NCBI GenBank assembly: GCA_964433755.1
Contig: CAYSSR010000005.1
Coordinates: 62,001 to 126,000, forward strand
DNA: 64,000 nucleotides
Reading direction: 5' to 3'
DNA from: JAUVXJ01 sp964433755
GTDB taxonomy: Bacteria; Chloroflexota; Anaerolineae; UBA7937; B3-Chlor
The translations under genes and the position numbers were made by a program. The notes beneath the pieces were generated by a model. It did no database searches. It was not told the DNA's origin and saw nothing but the letters and a program-made list of their open reading frames with translations. Numbering within the stretch: the first letter of the stretch is position 1; each line of letters begins with the position of its first letter. Below are positions 1 to 8,448 of the stretch, in pieces.

Positions 1-187
1 AGGCTTGCCAGTTGATGACCGAGGCGTGCCAGATGAGGTAGCCGATTCCCCACAAGAGAGTGAGAAGGGCGAGGGTCTGTCCAACAAGGCGTCGACGGCG
101 ATCTTCTCGCTCGCGATAGCGCCGGAACTTACCGCGACCGTGCACGTCCCCCAAATATGTGCCGATTCTTCCGAAGCGCCTGTCCAT
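1..187 (-). CDS. Membrane protein, N-terminal fragment (glycosyltransferase-like, runs off window)
   Basis: Partial gene entering from the left edge; only about 62 N-terminal residues are present. A strongly basic cytosolic segment of about 35 residues (many Arg) is followed by a membrane segment with the motif LLWGIGYLIW and then NWQA. A basic N-terminus followed by a hydrophobic segment ending in W-x-x-x-x-NW is typical of membrane GT2 (cellulose-synthase-like) glycosyltransferases, but the catalytic domain is outside the window, so that assignment is an inference. The ATG at 187 has a purine-rich GAGGGCGAGG stretch upstream, and a promoter with operator-like repeats sits just before it. 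Confidence 0.55.
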   Translation of the reverse strand, partial: MDRRFGRIGTYLGDVHGRGKFRRYREREDRRRRLVGQTLALLTLLWGIGYLIWHASVINWQA

Positions 188-214
188 GGCATTGCCTCGC
201 CCTCTCGCACGTAT

Positions 215-243
215 ATCATAGGGTTCGCACATTAAACGGTCAT
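215..243 (-). promoter_or_regulatory. Promoter of the left-edge membrane protein gene
   Basis: Minus strand: -35-like ATGACC (243-238), 17-nt spacer, -10 TATGAT (220-215). The predicted start near 208 would give a leader of about 20 nt before the ATG at 187. The poor -35 lies inside an array of direct repeats, as in promoters activated by OmpR/PhoB-type regulators. Confidence 0.5.
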
Positions 244-274
244 AAAGGCGGTCTTAAAGGGGTCTTAAAGGCGA
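230..274. repeat. Four tandem 11-12 bp direct repeats (operator-like)
   Basis: Units CATTAAACGGT (230-240), CATAAAGGCGGT (241-252), CTTAAAGGGGT (253-263) and CTTAAAGGCGA (264-274). The last two share nine identical leading bases in perfect register. One-turn spacing and overlap with the -35 of the leftward promoter suggest a binding site for a winged-helix response regulator (Pho-box-like). The regulator is unknown. Confidence 0.6.
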
Positions 275-639
275 ACGTGGCGCTGAGGCGGCTGGGAGTG
301 TGGGCTGAGAGACGGCTGTGTCCAGTGCTGATGGTCTGACATGTGCCGGGGAACAAGATAGTGGGCTGGAACGCGGTCTATAGATGCGGATTCTGCCACA
401 AGTGGAGAGTAGAGGGCGGGACAAAGTGTGGAAAAGTGCGCAACCAGCAAGAGTGATGTCTCGGTGAGTGGAGACGTGGTGAAGGCAGGGCTGATGGAGA
501 TGAGCTGGAGGCGGGCGAGCTGAAGGTTTGGCCTACGCTCTGGATGGGGACAAGCGACGGCCTGTGAACCGTTGCCCTTCGCCAGGATCGCAGAGGACAG
601 GAAAGGACGAGAGAAGGAGGCGGAAGACCCAGCAACACA
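275..639. other. Intergenic region without a recognisable gene
   Basis: Between the operator array and the nuo terminator. Reading frames here are short and lack family-like sequence or ribosome binding sites. Nothing further was recognised. Confidence 0.5.
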
Positions 640-664
640 AATGCCACCCCAGCGGGGTGGCATT
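640..664 (-). terminator. Intrinsic terminator of the nuo operon
   Basis: Perfect 11-bp inverted repeat AATGCCACCCC / GGGGTGGCATT with a 3-nt loop, 34 bp past the nuoN stop. On the minus strand it is followed by TTTGTGTT, a modest U-tract. Confidence 0.8.
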
Positions 665-697
665 CATCTGTCCATTCCTGAAGAAGATCGAAGGTTA

Positions 698-2173
698 CTA
701 CGGCACCATGGCCAGTATGGTTGTGACCGACTGGTTGACCAGGTCGATGAGCGGCTGCGGGTAGAGGCCAATGAGCATTACCAGTACCACGGAGATGATC
801 ACCGCAACCATGGGGAAGCGCGGCAGGGCCAGCCGGTCCTCGACGGCCGGCGGAAGGAAGAACATCTGCCGCACGATGTTGAAGTAGTAGACCACAGAGA
901 TGACGCTGTTCAGCACGCCCACGATGGCCAGGTAGTAGTATCCCGCGTCCACCGCTGAGCCGAACACGAACAGCTTGCCCACAAAACCGGCCGTCGGCGG
1001 CAGTCCCGCCAGAGACATGAAGAAGATGACCATCATTCCAGCCAGGGCGGGAGCGCGCCTCACCAGGCCCTTGTAGTCGTCTATCTCGTCGGAGTTGGTC
1101 ACGTGGGAGAAAGCAATGACGGCGATGAAGACTCCCGCATTGGTGAAGAGGTAGGCCATCAGATACAACAGGACCCCGTGGACGCCACTGATGGTGACGT
1201 AGGGGCCGATGCTCACGATGCCCACCAGAATGTAGCCTGCCTGGGCGATGCTGGAGTAGGCCAGCATACGTTTGATGTTGGTCTGCCTCATGGCGGTGAG
1301 ATTGCCCAGGGTCATGGTGACCAGGGAGATGCCCATGAGGATGGCTACCCAATCGAAGTGGAACAGCGGCACCCCGGTCAGGAGTACCCTGAGCAGTATG
1401 GAGAAGCCCATGGCCTTGGGACCCACCGAGAGGAAGGTGGCCACCGGAGTGGGTGCGCCCTCGTAGGCGTCGGGAGACCACTGGTGGAAAGGCACCAGCG
1501 CCATCTTGAACGAGAACCCGGCCAGCATGAGCAGGATCGCCGGCAAGATCAGAAAGCGGGTGGGGGCCGCGTTGGCCTGTGTGGCAACCAGGACGTAGGA
1601 GATCTCCGCCAGATCAGTAGTGCCCGTAGCTCCGTACATCAGCGACATGCCGTACAGCATGAGAGCGGAAGTGATTGCGCCGAACAGGAAGTACTTCAGC
1701 CCACCCTCGCTGGACTTGGTGTCGTCGCGGAAGAAGCCCACCAGCAGGTACGACGTCAGGCTCATGAATTCTATGGACAGGTAGATCATGATCAGGTTGG
1801 TGGAGCAGGCCATCAAGGTCATGGCTAGCGCCGCCAGCAGGAGCAGCCCGTAGAACTCGCCTCGATAGTGGGTGCGGGCCTTCATGTACTCCAGAGACGC
1901 CAGGATCACCAAACCCGCGGCCAGGGAGGCGATCACGGTGAAGTAGAGCGAGAAGGCATCCACCCTGACCATGCCGGAGAGCAGCGATGCGTTGGCGCCC
2001 TGCGCCAGCAGGTAGATGGCGGCCACCAGGGGCGGAGCGAAACCCGCCAGCGCGAGGTAGGCCAGGCCGTCCTTGACCTTCTTGAACACCAGGTCCAGGC
2101 CCAGTACCAGCAGGGCCCAGACGAGGAGGAGCAACTGCGGCGAGAGCAAGATCAAGCTATCAACCCAGTCCAA
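698..2173 (-). CDS. nuoN: NADH-quinone oxidoreductase subunit N
   Basis: Membrane-arm antiporter-like subunit of complex I (Mrp-type fold), one of three proton-pumping subunits. The 491 residues hold about 14 membrane segments, with the conserved FKMALVPFHQWSPDAYEGAP stretch and the discontinuous-helix region typical of NuoN. The start is a TTG at 2173 because AATGGAGGTTCCAAA places a GGAGG seven to eight bases upstream and no ATG fits. Last gene of an eleven-gene operon, 37 bp after nuoM and followed by a hairpin terminator. No oddities in length or key residues were noticed. Confidence 0.95.
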   Translation of the reverse strand: MDWVDSLILLSPQLLLLVWALLVLGLDLVFKKVKDGLAYLALAGFAPPLVAAIYLLAQGANASLLSGMVRVDAFSLYFTVIASLAAGLVILASLEYMKARTHYRGEFYGLLLLAALAMTLMACSTNLIMIYLSIEFMSLTSYLLVGFFRDDTKSSEGGLKYFLFGAITSALMLYGMSLMYGATGTTDLAEISYVLVATQANAAPTRFLILPAILLMLAGFSFKMALVPFHQWSPDAYEGAPTPVATFLSVGPKAMGFSILLRVLLTGVPLFHFDWVAILMGISLVTMTLGNLTAMRQTNIKRMLAYSSIAQAGYILVGIVSIGPYVTISGVHGVLLYLMAYLFTNAGVFIAVIAFSHVTNSDEIDDYKGLVRRAPALAGMMVIFFMSLAGLPPTAGFVGKLFVFGSAVDAGYYYLAIVGVLNSVISVVYYFNIVRQMFFLPPAVEDRLALPRFPMVAVIISVVLVMLIGLYPQPLIDLVNQSVTTILAMVP

Positions 2174-2210
2174 TTTGGAACCTCCATTCGTCGAACCAAC
2201 TCCCGCTGGA

Positions 2211-3746
2211 CTACCCGCCGATCATCAGTGACAGGGCGTGCAGCATGTTGTAGACCGTGTTGTTCATGATGTTGATGATGGGGACCGGGTACAGGCCGAA
2301 CAGAGCCATGAAGAAGATCAGAGGCACCATACACAGCACCTCGTACCGCTCCATGTCGGCCAGACCAGCCCACTTCTCGTTCTCCGGGCCCAGGAACATG
2401 CCCTGGATTACCTTCCACAGGAAGAAGGCGGCGGTGACCACGACGCCGAGGACCCCGAACACGGCGAGCAATGGCACGATAGCCACGGCGCCCCGGAAGA
2501 CCATGAACTCGGCCACGAAGCCAGCCAGACCGGGCAAGCCCAAGGAGGCCAGACACGTGGTGATCATGATGGCGTAGTAGCGGGGCACTCTGTTGGCCAG
2601 ACCGCCGAAGGCCTTGATGTCCCTGGTGTGCGCTCGCTCGTAGATCACACCGACCAGGAGGAACAGGCCTCCCGTGATGATGCCGTGGTTGAACATCTGC
2701 ATGATGGCGCCGTTGACGGCGATGGTCGCGCTGTCCAGCAGGGCGGGGTTGCCCGCCATGTTCACCCCCGCGTAGGCGGCGGCGGCGACACCCAGCATCA
2801 CGTATCCCATGTGGTTGACCGAAGAGTAGGCGATGAGCTTCTTCAGGTCCCACTGGGCCATGGAGACGAGGGCGCCGTAGACGATGCTGATCAGGGCCAG
2901 CACCCCCACGATGGGTGCGTAGGTCTGGAAGGCTGCCGGGAAGATCGGGAGGAGGATGCGCAGGAAACCGTAGCAGCCCAGCTTCAACAGCACGCCCGCA
3001 AGGATCACGCTACCCGCTGTAGGGGCCTCGACGTGGGCATCGGGCAACCAGGTATGGAACGGGAAGAGCGGTACCTTGATGGCGAAGGCGGCGAAGATGC
3101 CCCAGAACGCCAGCCCTTGCAGGAAGGTATTGTCAGAGAACGGTTGGCGTGACGCCATTTCTATGATATCGAAGGTACCTTCGGCGAAGTACATGGCCAG
3201 GATCGCCAGCAGCATCAGCACGCTGCCGGCCAGGGTGTAGAGGAAGAACTTGATGGCGGCGTATTCTCGACGTTCTCCCCCCCAGACGCCGATCAGGAAG
3301 TACATGGGCACCAGCCCGATCTCCCAGAAGACGTAGAACAGGAAGAAGTCCAGGGAGGTGAAGACCCCCATCATGCCCATCTCCAGGAGAAGGAAGAAGA
3401 AGAAGTACTCCTTGACCCGCACCTTGATCACGTGGGAAGAGTAGTAGAGGGAGATCACGGTCAACAGCGCAGTCAAGAAGACCATGGGCACGCTGATGCC
3501 GTCCACCCCCAGACGATACTTGATGCTCAAACTGGGTATCCACTGGTACTCTTCCGTGAACTGGAGCGTCGCGGCCTGGAAATCGTAGCCTAACCAGACC
3601 ACGATGGAGAGGGCGAGAGGGATCAGGCTGAGCAGAATGGCGAAAAGCTTGATGGCCCTCTCCCTGTCCCGGGGGATAGCCAGAATCACCAACGCCCCCA
3701 ACAGTGGGGTGAGGGTGATCACGGTCAGAATCGGGAAGCCTTCCAT
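2211..3746 (-). CDS. nuoM: NADH-quinone oxidoreductase subunit M
   Basis: Second antiporter-like proton-pumping subunit of complex I; 511 residues and about 14 membrane helices. The FPFHTWLPDAHVEAPTAGSV motif, the Glu in LEMGMMGVFTSLDFFLFYVF and the Lys in FAIKVPLFPFH are family hallmarks. An in-frame ATG at 3755 lies directly against AGGAGG, so the ATG at 3746 (MEGFPI), nine bases after that Shine-Dalgarno, is preferred. Lies between nuoL and nuoN on the minus strand with short spacers, which points to one transcript. Confidence 0.95.
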   Translation of the reverse strand: MEGFPILTVITLTPLLGALVILAIPRDRERAIKLFAILLSLIPLALSIVVWLGYDFQAATLQFTEEYQWIPSLSIKYRLGVDGISVPMVFLTALLTVISLYYSSHVIKVRVKEYFFFFLLLEMGMMGVFTSLDFFLFYVFWEIGLVPMYFLIGVWGGERREYAAIKFFLYTLAGSVLMLLAILAMYFAEGTFDIIEMASRQPFSDNTFLQGLAFWGIFAAFAIKVPLFPFHTWLPDAHVEAPTAGSVILAGVLLKLGCYGFLRILLPIFPAAFQTYAPIVGVLALISIVYGALVSMAQWDLKKLIAYSSVNHMGYVMLGVAAAAYAGVNMAGNPALLDSATIAVNGAIMQMFNHGIITGGLFLLVGVIYERAHTRDIKAFGGLANRVPRYYAIMITTCLASLGLPGLAGFVAEFMVFRGAVAIVPLLAVFGVLGVVVTAAFFLWKVIQGMFLGPENEKWAGLADMERYEVLCMVPLIFFMALFGLYPVPIINIMNNTVYNMLHALSLMIGG

Positions 3747-3770
3747 AATAAGCATCCTCCTCGAAGTCTC

Positions 3771-5780
3771 TTACATGTACAGGAATACGCCCATCAGCAA
3801 CACCACGCTGATGACGACGATGACCATGTAGTTCTGTACGCGACCGGTCTGGATGTAACGGAGCTCCTCACCGACGGCAGAGGTCACCCGCCCCACGCCG
3901 TTGACGATACCGTCGATGACGTAGGTGTCGAAGAGGCTGCTCACGTACGCCCAGCGCTCGGTGAGCTTGCCGACCAGGTTGACGATGGTGTCGATGATAC
4001 CCTGGTCGAACCTGAAGAGCACGTCGGCCAGACCGATGGTTGCGCGGATGATGGTGGCGCGATAGATCTCATCTATGTAGTACTTGTTCTTGAGCAGGGT
4101 CCAGATCACACCGAGGCGCTCCAGCGGGTCTCGCTGGCCCTCCCCGAGAGGCTTCCGCCCGTAGAGGAGATACCCCAGACCGATTCCCAATCCGGCCATG
4201 ACGATGGAGATCAGCATCACCGAGGCGTTGAACCCCACGTGAGGCAGGTGCGCGTAGTGCCACTGGCTGAACTGCTCGGCCAGGAAGTGATGGAAGGGGT
4301 TGTTGCCCAGGAGAGGCCCCAGAACGGGGAACTCTGCGGGCACACCCAGCAGTCCCAGCAGGGCCGCACCTACGGCCAGGACGATCAACGGCACGTACAT
4401 CACGGGTGGACTCTCGTGGGCGTGGATCTCCTTGTTACGCGGCTCACCGGCGAAGGTGAGACACACCTGCCGGGTCATGTAGAAGGCAGTGATGAAGGCC
4501 GCCAGCGTACCCATGACCCAGACCACGGGGTTCTGTACGAAGGCGACGGCCAGGATCTCATCCTTACTCCAGAATCCGGCCAACGGCGGCACGCCGGCCA
4601 GCGCCAACATGCCCACCAGGAAGGTCCAGAAGGTATAGGGCATCTTCTTGCGCAGGCCGCCCATCTCCATCATGTCGTTGGTGCCTACACCGTGGATGAC
4701 CGAGCCGGAGCCCAGAAACAGGAGCGCCTTGAAGAAGGCGTGGGTGATCAGGTGGAACACCGCCGCTACGAACCCGCCGATGCCGAGGGCCATGATCATA
4801 TAGCCCAATTGGCTGATGGTGGAGTAGGCCAGCACGCGCTTGATGTCGTCCTGGGCGATGGCCACAGTGGACGCGAAGAAGGCGGTGATAGCGCCGATGG
4901 CAGCCACCCAGGCCAGCGCCGGCATCCCGGACAGGACCAGGAAGATGGGCAGCATTCTAGCCACCAGGAAGACGCCAGCGGCGACCATGGTGGCGGCGTG
5001 GATGAGCGCCGAGACAGGGGTCGGGCCTTCCATTGCGTCGGGCAGCCAGACGTGGAGCGGGAACTGGGCTGACTTGCCCACGGCGCCACCGAAGACGAGC
5101 AGCGCCGTGATGTACATCAAGTTGGGGTTGGTCTCCGCCAGGTGTTCGACGCCGGCGAACACGGTTTCGAACCTCAAGGCCCCCGTCTGCGAGTAGAGGA
5201 TCACCATGCCTAGCATCAGCAGCACGTCCCCGATGCGGGTGGTGATGAAGGCCTTCAGCCCAGCCCACATGGCGGATGGCTTCTCGTACCAGAAGCCAAT
5301 CAGGAAGTAGGAGCAGAGCCCCATCACCTCCCAAGAGACGAAGAGCAAGAGGAGGTTGTCGGCCACCACCAGGCCCAGCATCCCTGTAGCGAAGAGGCAG
5401 ATGTAGGCGAAGAAGCGCGAGTAGCGCGGGTCCCCCTCCATATACCCGATGGAGTAGATGAAGATCATCAGGCACACCGTGGGCACCATGAACAACAGGG
5501 CCACGGTGAGGGGATCGATCTGCACGCCTATGTCCAGGGTGGTGGCGCCGGTGGGAACGCGCAGCAGCGTCAGGTGAACCGCAGGCTCCTCGGCAAAGTG
5601 CGGCATGTGCATCACCGCGCTGAAGACGATGACCATGGAGAGCAGCCACGAGATTGCGATGGCGGCCACCGCCAGATAGCTACTCACCTTGTGATATCGC
5701 CTCGCGTAGACGGCGATGATCGCGAAAGTGAGGAGGGGAACCAACGGGATGAGGGGTACTATTCCTATAAGACCTTCCAT
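3771..5780 (-). CDS. nuoL: NADH-quinone oxidoreductase subunit L
   Basis: Distal antiporter-like subunit of complex I that carries the long lateral helix. The 669 residues show the KSAQFPLHVWLPDAMEGPTP signature, SALIHAATMVAAG and a long C-terminal extension with a polar segment before the last membrane helix, as expected for the lateral helix. The start is the ATG at 5780 because AGAGGTGACA directly upstream is a good ribosome site; the GTG two codons earlier would sit inside it. Followed after 24 bp by nuoM. Confidence 0.95.
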   Translation of the reverse strand: MEGLIGIVPLIPLVPLLTFAIIAVYARRYHKVSSYLAVAAIAISWLLSMVIVFSAVMHMPHFAEEPAVHLTLLRVPTGATTLDIGVQIDPLTVALLFMVPTVCLMIFIYSIGYMEGDPRYSRFFAYICLFATGMLGLVVADNLLLLFVSWEVMGLCSYFLIGFWYEKPSAMWAGLKAFITTRIGDVLLMLGMVILYSQTGALRFETVFAGVEHLAETNPNLMYITALLVFGGAVGKSAQFPLHVWLPDAMEGPTPVSALIHAATMVAAGVFLVARMLPIFLVLSGMPALAWVAAIGAITAFFASTVAIAQDDIKRVLAYSTISQLGYMIMALGIGGFVAAVFHLITHAFFKALLFLGSGSVIHGVGTNDMMEMGGLRKKMPYTFWTFLVGMLALAGVPPLAGFWSKDEILAVAFVQNPVVWVMGTLAAFITAFYMTRQVCLTFAGEPRNKEIHAHESPPVMYVPLIVLAVGAALLGLLGVPAEFPVLGPLLGNNPFHHFLAEQFSQWHYAHLPHVGFNASVMLISIVMAGLGIGLGYLLYGRKPLGEGQRDPLERLGVIWTLLKNKYYIDEIYRATIIRATIGLADVLFRFDQGIIDTIVNLVGKLTERWAYVSSLFDTYVIDGIVNGVGRVTSAVGEELRYIQTGRVQNYMVIVVISVVLLMGVFLYM

Positions 5781-5821
5781 TGTCACCTCTTTGTCCAGCT
5801 ATCTCACTGCCAGGCGATGCC

Positions 5822-6130
5822 TTAGAACTTCATCATGTCCACGTCTTCGACGACGACGGTTTGCCGGTTGCGGAAGATGGAGATGATCAAGGCCAGCCCG
5901 ATGGCCGCCTCGGCGGCGGCGACGGTGATCACGAAGATCGCAAACACCTGGCCGGTCAGGACGTCGGGCGTGATGTACCGCCAGAAGGCGATGAGGTTGA
6001 TGTTGATGGCGTTGAGCATCAGCTCGATGCCCATCAACACGCCGATGGCGTTTCGTCTGGCCAGAGCTCCGTACAGGCCGATACAGAACAAGATGGCGGC
6101 CACGATCAGGTACCAGCTCAAAGGTATCAT
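5822..6130 (-). CDS. nuoK: NADH-quinone oxidoreductase subunit K
   Basis: Small membrane subunit of complex I (MrpC-like) with 102 residues and three membrane helices. The buried glutamates of the proton path are present (GIELMLNAININ and AAAEAAIGLAL). AAGGAG lies nine bases before the ATG. Sits 12 bp after nuoJ and 41 bp before nuoL in the operon. Confidence 0.95.
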   Translation of the reverse strand: MIPLSWYLIVAAILFCIGLYGALARRNAIGVLMGIELMLNAININLIAFWRYITPDVLTGQVFAIFVITVAAAEAAIGLALIISIFRNRQTVVVEDVDMMKF

Positions 6131-6142
6131 AGCTCTAGCTCC

Positions 6143-6649
6143 TTATTCCTTCTCTTCCTTCTCCTCGCGCGCGATGACGATGGACCCGATCAGGGCCATG
6201 AGCAGCAGCACCGAGGCAACCTCGAAAGGAAGGACGTAGGTGCCCATCAAGGTCTTGCCCAGCGCGGCGACGGCATCGGGCACGGTCGGCGCATCCGACA
6301 CCGGCCAGTTCGCGGTCACCACGACGTAGAGCAGGACCGCCGCCAGGCAAGCGGCCACCAGAAGGGCCACCCACCACTGCTCGTTCCAGGCGCGTGCCTC
6401 TTTGCTCATCAGCTTCTCGGTGAGCATCAGGGAGAAGATGATCAGGACGGCGATGGCTCCCACGTAGATCAAGACCTGGACGGCCGCCAGGAAGGGGGCT
6501 TCCAGGAGGACGTAGAAGCCAGCCACCACGAATAGACAGAGTATCAGGAACAGCGCGCTGTAGAAGATGTTCTTGCTGGTCACCACTCCGATGGCGGAGC
6601 CTACGGCAGCGACGGCAAGGATCAGAAAGACAATCTGCACAATGGTCAT
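6143..6649 (-). CDS. nuoJ: NADH-quinone oxidoreductase subunit J
   Basis: Membrane subunit of complex I, 168 residues with five predicted helices. Includes the segment with the conserved pi-bulge region near VLIYVGAIAVLIIFSLML. An upstream in-frame start would overlap nuoI by 36 bases; the ATG at 6649, in a TCATGA overlap with the nuoI stop, gives the usual N-terminus MTIVQIVF and implies translational coupling. The C-terminus is charged (EEKEEKE). Confidence 0.95.
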   Translation of the reverse strand: MTIVQIVFLILAVAAVGSAIGVVTSKNIFYSALFLILCLFVVAGFYVLLEAPFLAAVQVLIYVGAIAVLIIFSLMLTEKLMSKEARAWNEQWWVALLVAACLAAVLLYVVVTANWPVSDAPTVPDAVAALGKTLMGTYVLPFEVASVLLLMALIGSIVIAREEKEEKE

Positions 6650-7197
6650 GACGCCACTGCCTCCTTCTCCTCCACGGGCCACACCCCGTCGGGGGCGTAC
6701 TGGCGGCCCAACTCCAGCATCCTCTCCAGGTTGAGGACGAGAGCTTCCCCTTTCTCGTAGGTGCCCATCTCCAGCACGGGAGAGTGGGCCAGGGCTCCGG
6801 TCGGGCAGATCTGCACGCAGAACCCGCAGAACATGCAGGTGTTCATGTCATACTCGTAGGACTCGGGCACCCTTTGATCCTGGACCTTCTCTTCTGCTCT
6901 GGTGACCTTGATGCTTTCGGTGGGACAGGCGCGCTCACACTGACCGCAGGCGATGCACTTGGTGATGCCTTTCTCAGGGTCGGTGAGCAGCATCAGTGGG
7001 CCACGGTAGCGGGGGAACATGGGCACTCGCTCTTCGGGGTACTGGATGGTGAAGGCACCACGCTGGGTGATACCCATGCGCTTGTACTCCGAGCCCGAGG
7101 CGTATCTCCTCGGGAAGTGCCTCAGGTCGCCCACGTAGGTGTCTACGAAGCGCCTGAGGGTGACCGACATGCCTTTGAGTAGTCCTATACCGAGCAT
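6646..7197 (-). CDS. nuoI: NADH-quinone oxidoreductase subunit I (two [4Fe-4S])
   Basis: Ferredoxin-like hydrophilic subunit that passes electrons toward NuoB. 183 residues with two [4Fe-4S] motifs, CIACGQCERACP and CMFCGFCVQICP, each with the fourth Cys ligating the other cluster. The N-terminus has the amphipathic stretch that docks on NuoH. AGAAGGACTGAG precedes the ATG. Coupled to nuoJ by a four-base overlap. The C-terminal 40 residues after the clusters are charged and variable. Confidence 0.95.
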   Translation of the reverse strand: MLGIGLLKGMSVTLRRFVDTYVGDLRHFPRRYASGSEYKRMGITQRGAFTIQYPEERVPMFPRYRGPLMLLTDPEKGITKCIACGQCERACPTESIKVTRAEEKVQDQRVPESYEYDMNTCMFCGFCVQICPTGALAHSPVLEMGTYEKGEALVLNLERMLELGRQYAPDGVWPVEEKEAVAS

Positions 7198-7228
7198 AGT
7201 CTCAGTCCTTCTCTGTTCTTCGAGGCGG

Positions 7229-8434
7229 TCAACTCTTGGCCTGTGGTAAGGCGCTCCTGGGCACCAGCACTACCTCGCGTTTCTCTCTCTTCCAGCGAGG
7301 GTACTTCACGACGGCTATGCCGGCGATGATGATCACGTTGGCTGCCAGAAAGGCCAGGGCGCTGACCAGGCTGTTGGCAGGGACGAGCTTGGCCACGAGA
7401 GCGGTGACCATGAGGTTGGCCAGGGCCAGAGGCACCATGGTCTTCCAGGCGAAGTTCATCAACTGGTCAACCCGCATGCGCGGCAGCGTGGCTCGCAGCC
7501 AGATGAGGACGACGTAGAGGAAGTAGGCCTTGATGAAGAACCAAGCCCACGACGGCAGTATAGGTCCCTGCCATCCTCCCAGGAACACAGTAGTGGCGAT
7601 GCCGCAGATGCTGAAGGCATTGATGTACTCGGCCAAGAGGAACATGGCGAACTTGATACCACCGTATTCGATGTGGTACCCGGCCACGATCTCGGACTCC
7701 CCCTCGGGCAGATCGAAGGGGGATCGGTTCACCTCGGCCACGGCAGCGGTGAAGTAGAGAACGAAGGCCAGCGGCTGCATCACGATGAAGGGCAGATGCC
7801 ACTGGCTCTGCGCTTCCACGATGGAAACCATGGATAGCGAGCCCACCAGCAGGAGCACGCCCACCACGGACAGAACCATGGGTATCTCGTAACTGATCAT
7901 CTGGGCCACGGTGCGCAGTCCCGACAGCAAGGAGTACTTGTTGCGGGAGCTCCAGCTCGCCATGAAGATGCCGATGGTGCCCAGAGAGCCGACGGCTACG
8001 ATGTACAGGAACCCGATGTTGAGATCGGCGGCCACCATGCCACGTCCGAAGGGCAGCACGGCCAGGACGAGGAAGGTGGGGACGATGGGCACGATCACCG
8101 CGAGGTTGTAGACCAACCGGTCAGCCCGGGAGGGGGTGATGTCCTCCTTGGTCAGCAGCTTGACCATGTCGGCCACGCATTGTAACAGTCCCCAGGGGCC
8201 GAAACGGTTGGGCCCATACCTGTCCTGGAAACGGCCAATGACCTTGCGCTCGAAGATATTGATCCAGATGATGGATCCGAGGCCGAAGAAGACCAGCACG
8301 AGGACCGTGGCGAGCATCATGACCAGGGTGACGCCCCACTCAGGCAGGAAGTTCGCCAACTGTGTGGAGAGCCAATAGCTCATGCTGACGAAGATCTGGT
8401 CGACGGACTCCAGTATGCCTTGGATTGACTCCAT
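7229..8434 (-). CDS. nuoH: NADH-quinone oxidoreductase subunit H
   Basis: Membrane subunit that forms much of the quinone chamber and joins the peripheral and membrane arms; 401 residues, about eight to nine helices. Family motifs include ERKVIGRFQDRYGPNRFGPWG near the N-terminus, AAVAEVNRSPFDLPEGESE with the quinone-loop acids, and RATLPRMRVDQLM. GTAGGAGCGG lies upstream of the ATG. The C-terminus is about 50 residues longer than that of E. coli NuoH and ends in a Lys/Arg-rich tail. Confidence 0.95.
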   Translation of the reverse strand: MESIQGILESVDQIFVSMSYWLSTQLANFLPEWGVTLVMMLATVLVLVFFGLGSIIWINIFERKVIGRFQDRYGPNRFGPWGLLQCVADMVKLLTKEDITPSRADRLVYNLAVIVPIVPTFLVLAVLPFGRGMVAADLNIGFLYIVAVGSLGTIGIFMASWSSRNKYSLLSGLRTVAQMISYEIPMVLSVVGVLLLVGSLSMVSIVEAQSQWHLPFIVMQPLAFVLYFTAAVAEVNRSPFDLPEGESEIVAGYHIEYGGIKFAMFLLAEYINAFSICGIATTVFLGGWQGPILPSWAWFFIKAYFLYVVLIWLRATLPRMRVDQLMNFAWKTMVPLALANLMVTALVAKLVPANSLVSALAFLAANVIIIAGIAVVKYPRWKREKREVVLVPRSALPQAKS

Positions 8435-8448
8435 AAGCCGCTCCTACT

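Noticed and set aside
378..1481. Long reading frame antisense to nuoN (and similar ones over nuoM, nuoL, nuoD)
   Set aside because: It overlaps a certain gene in another frame; composition (Arg/His/Gly/Pro-rich, no fold-like pattern) is typical of GC-rich shadow frames.
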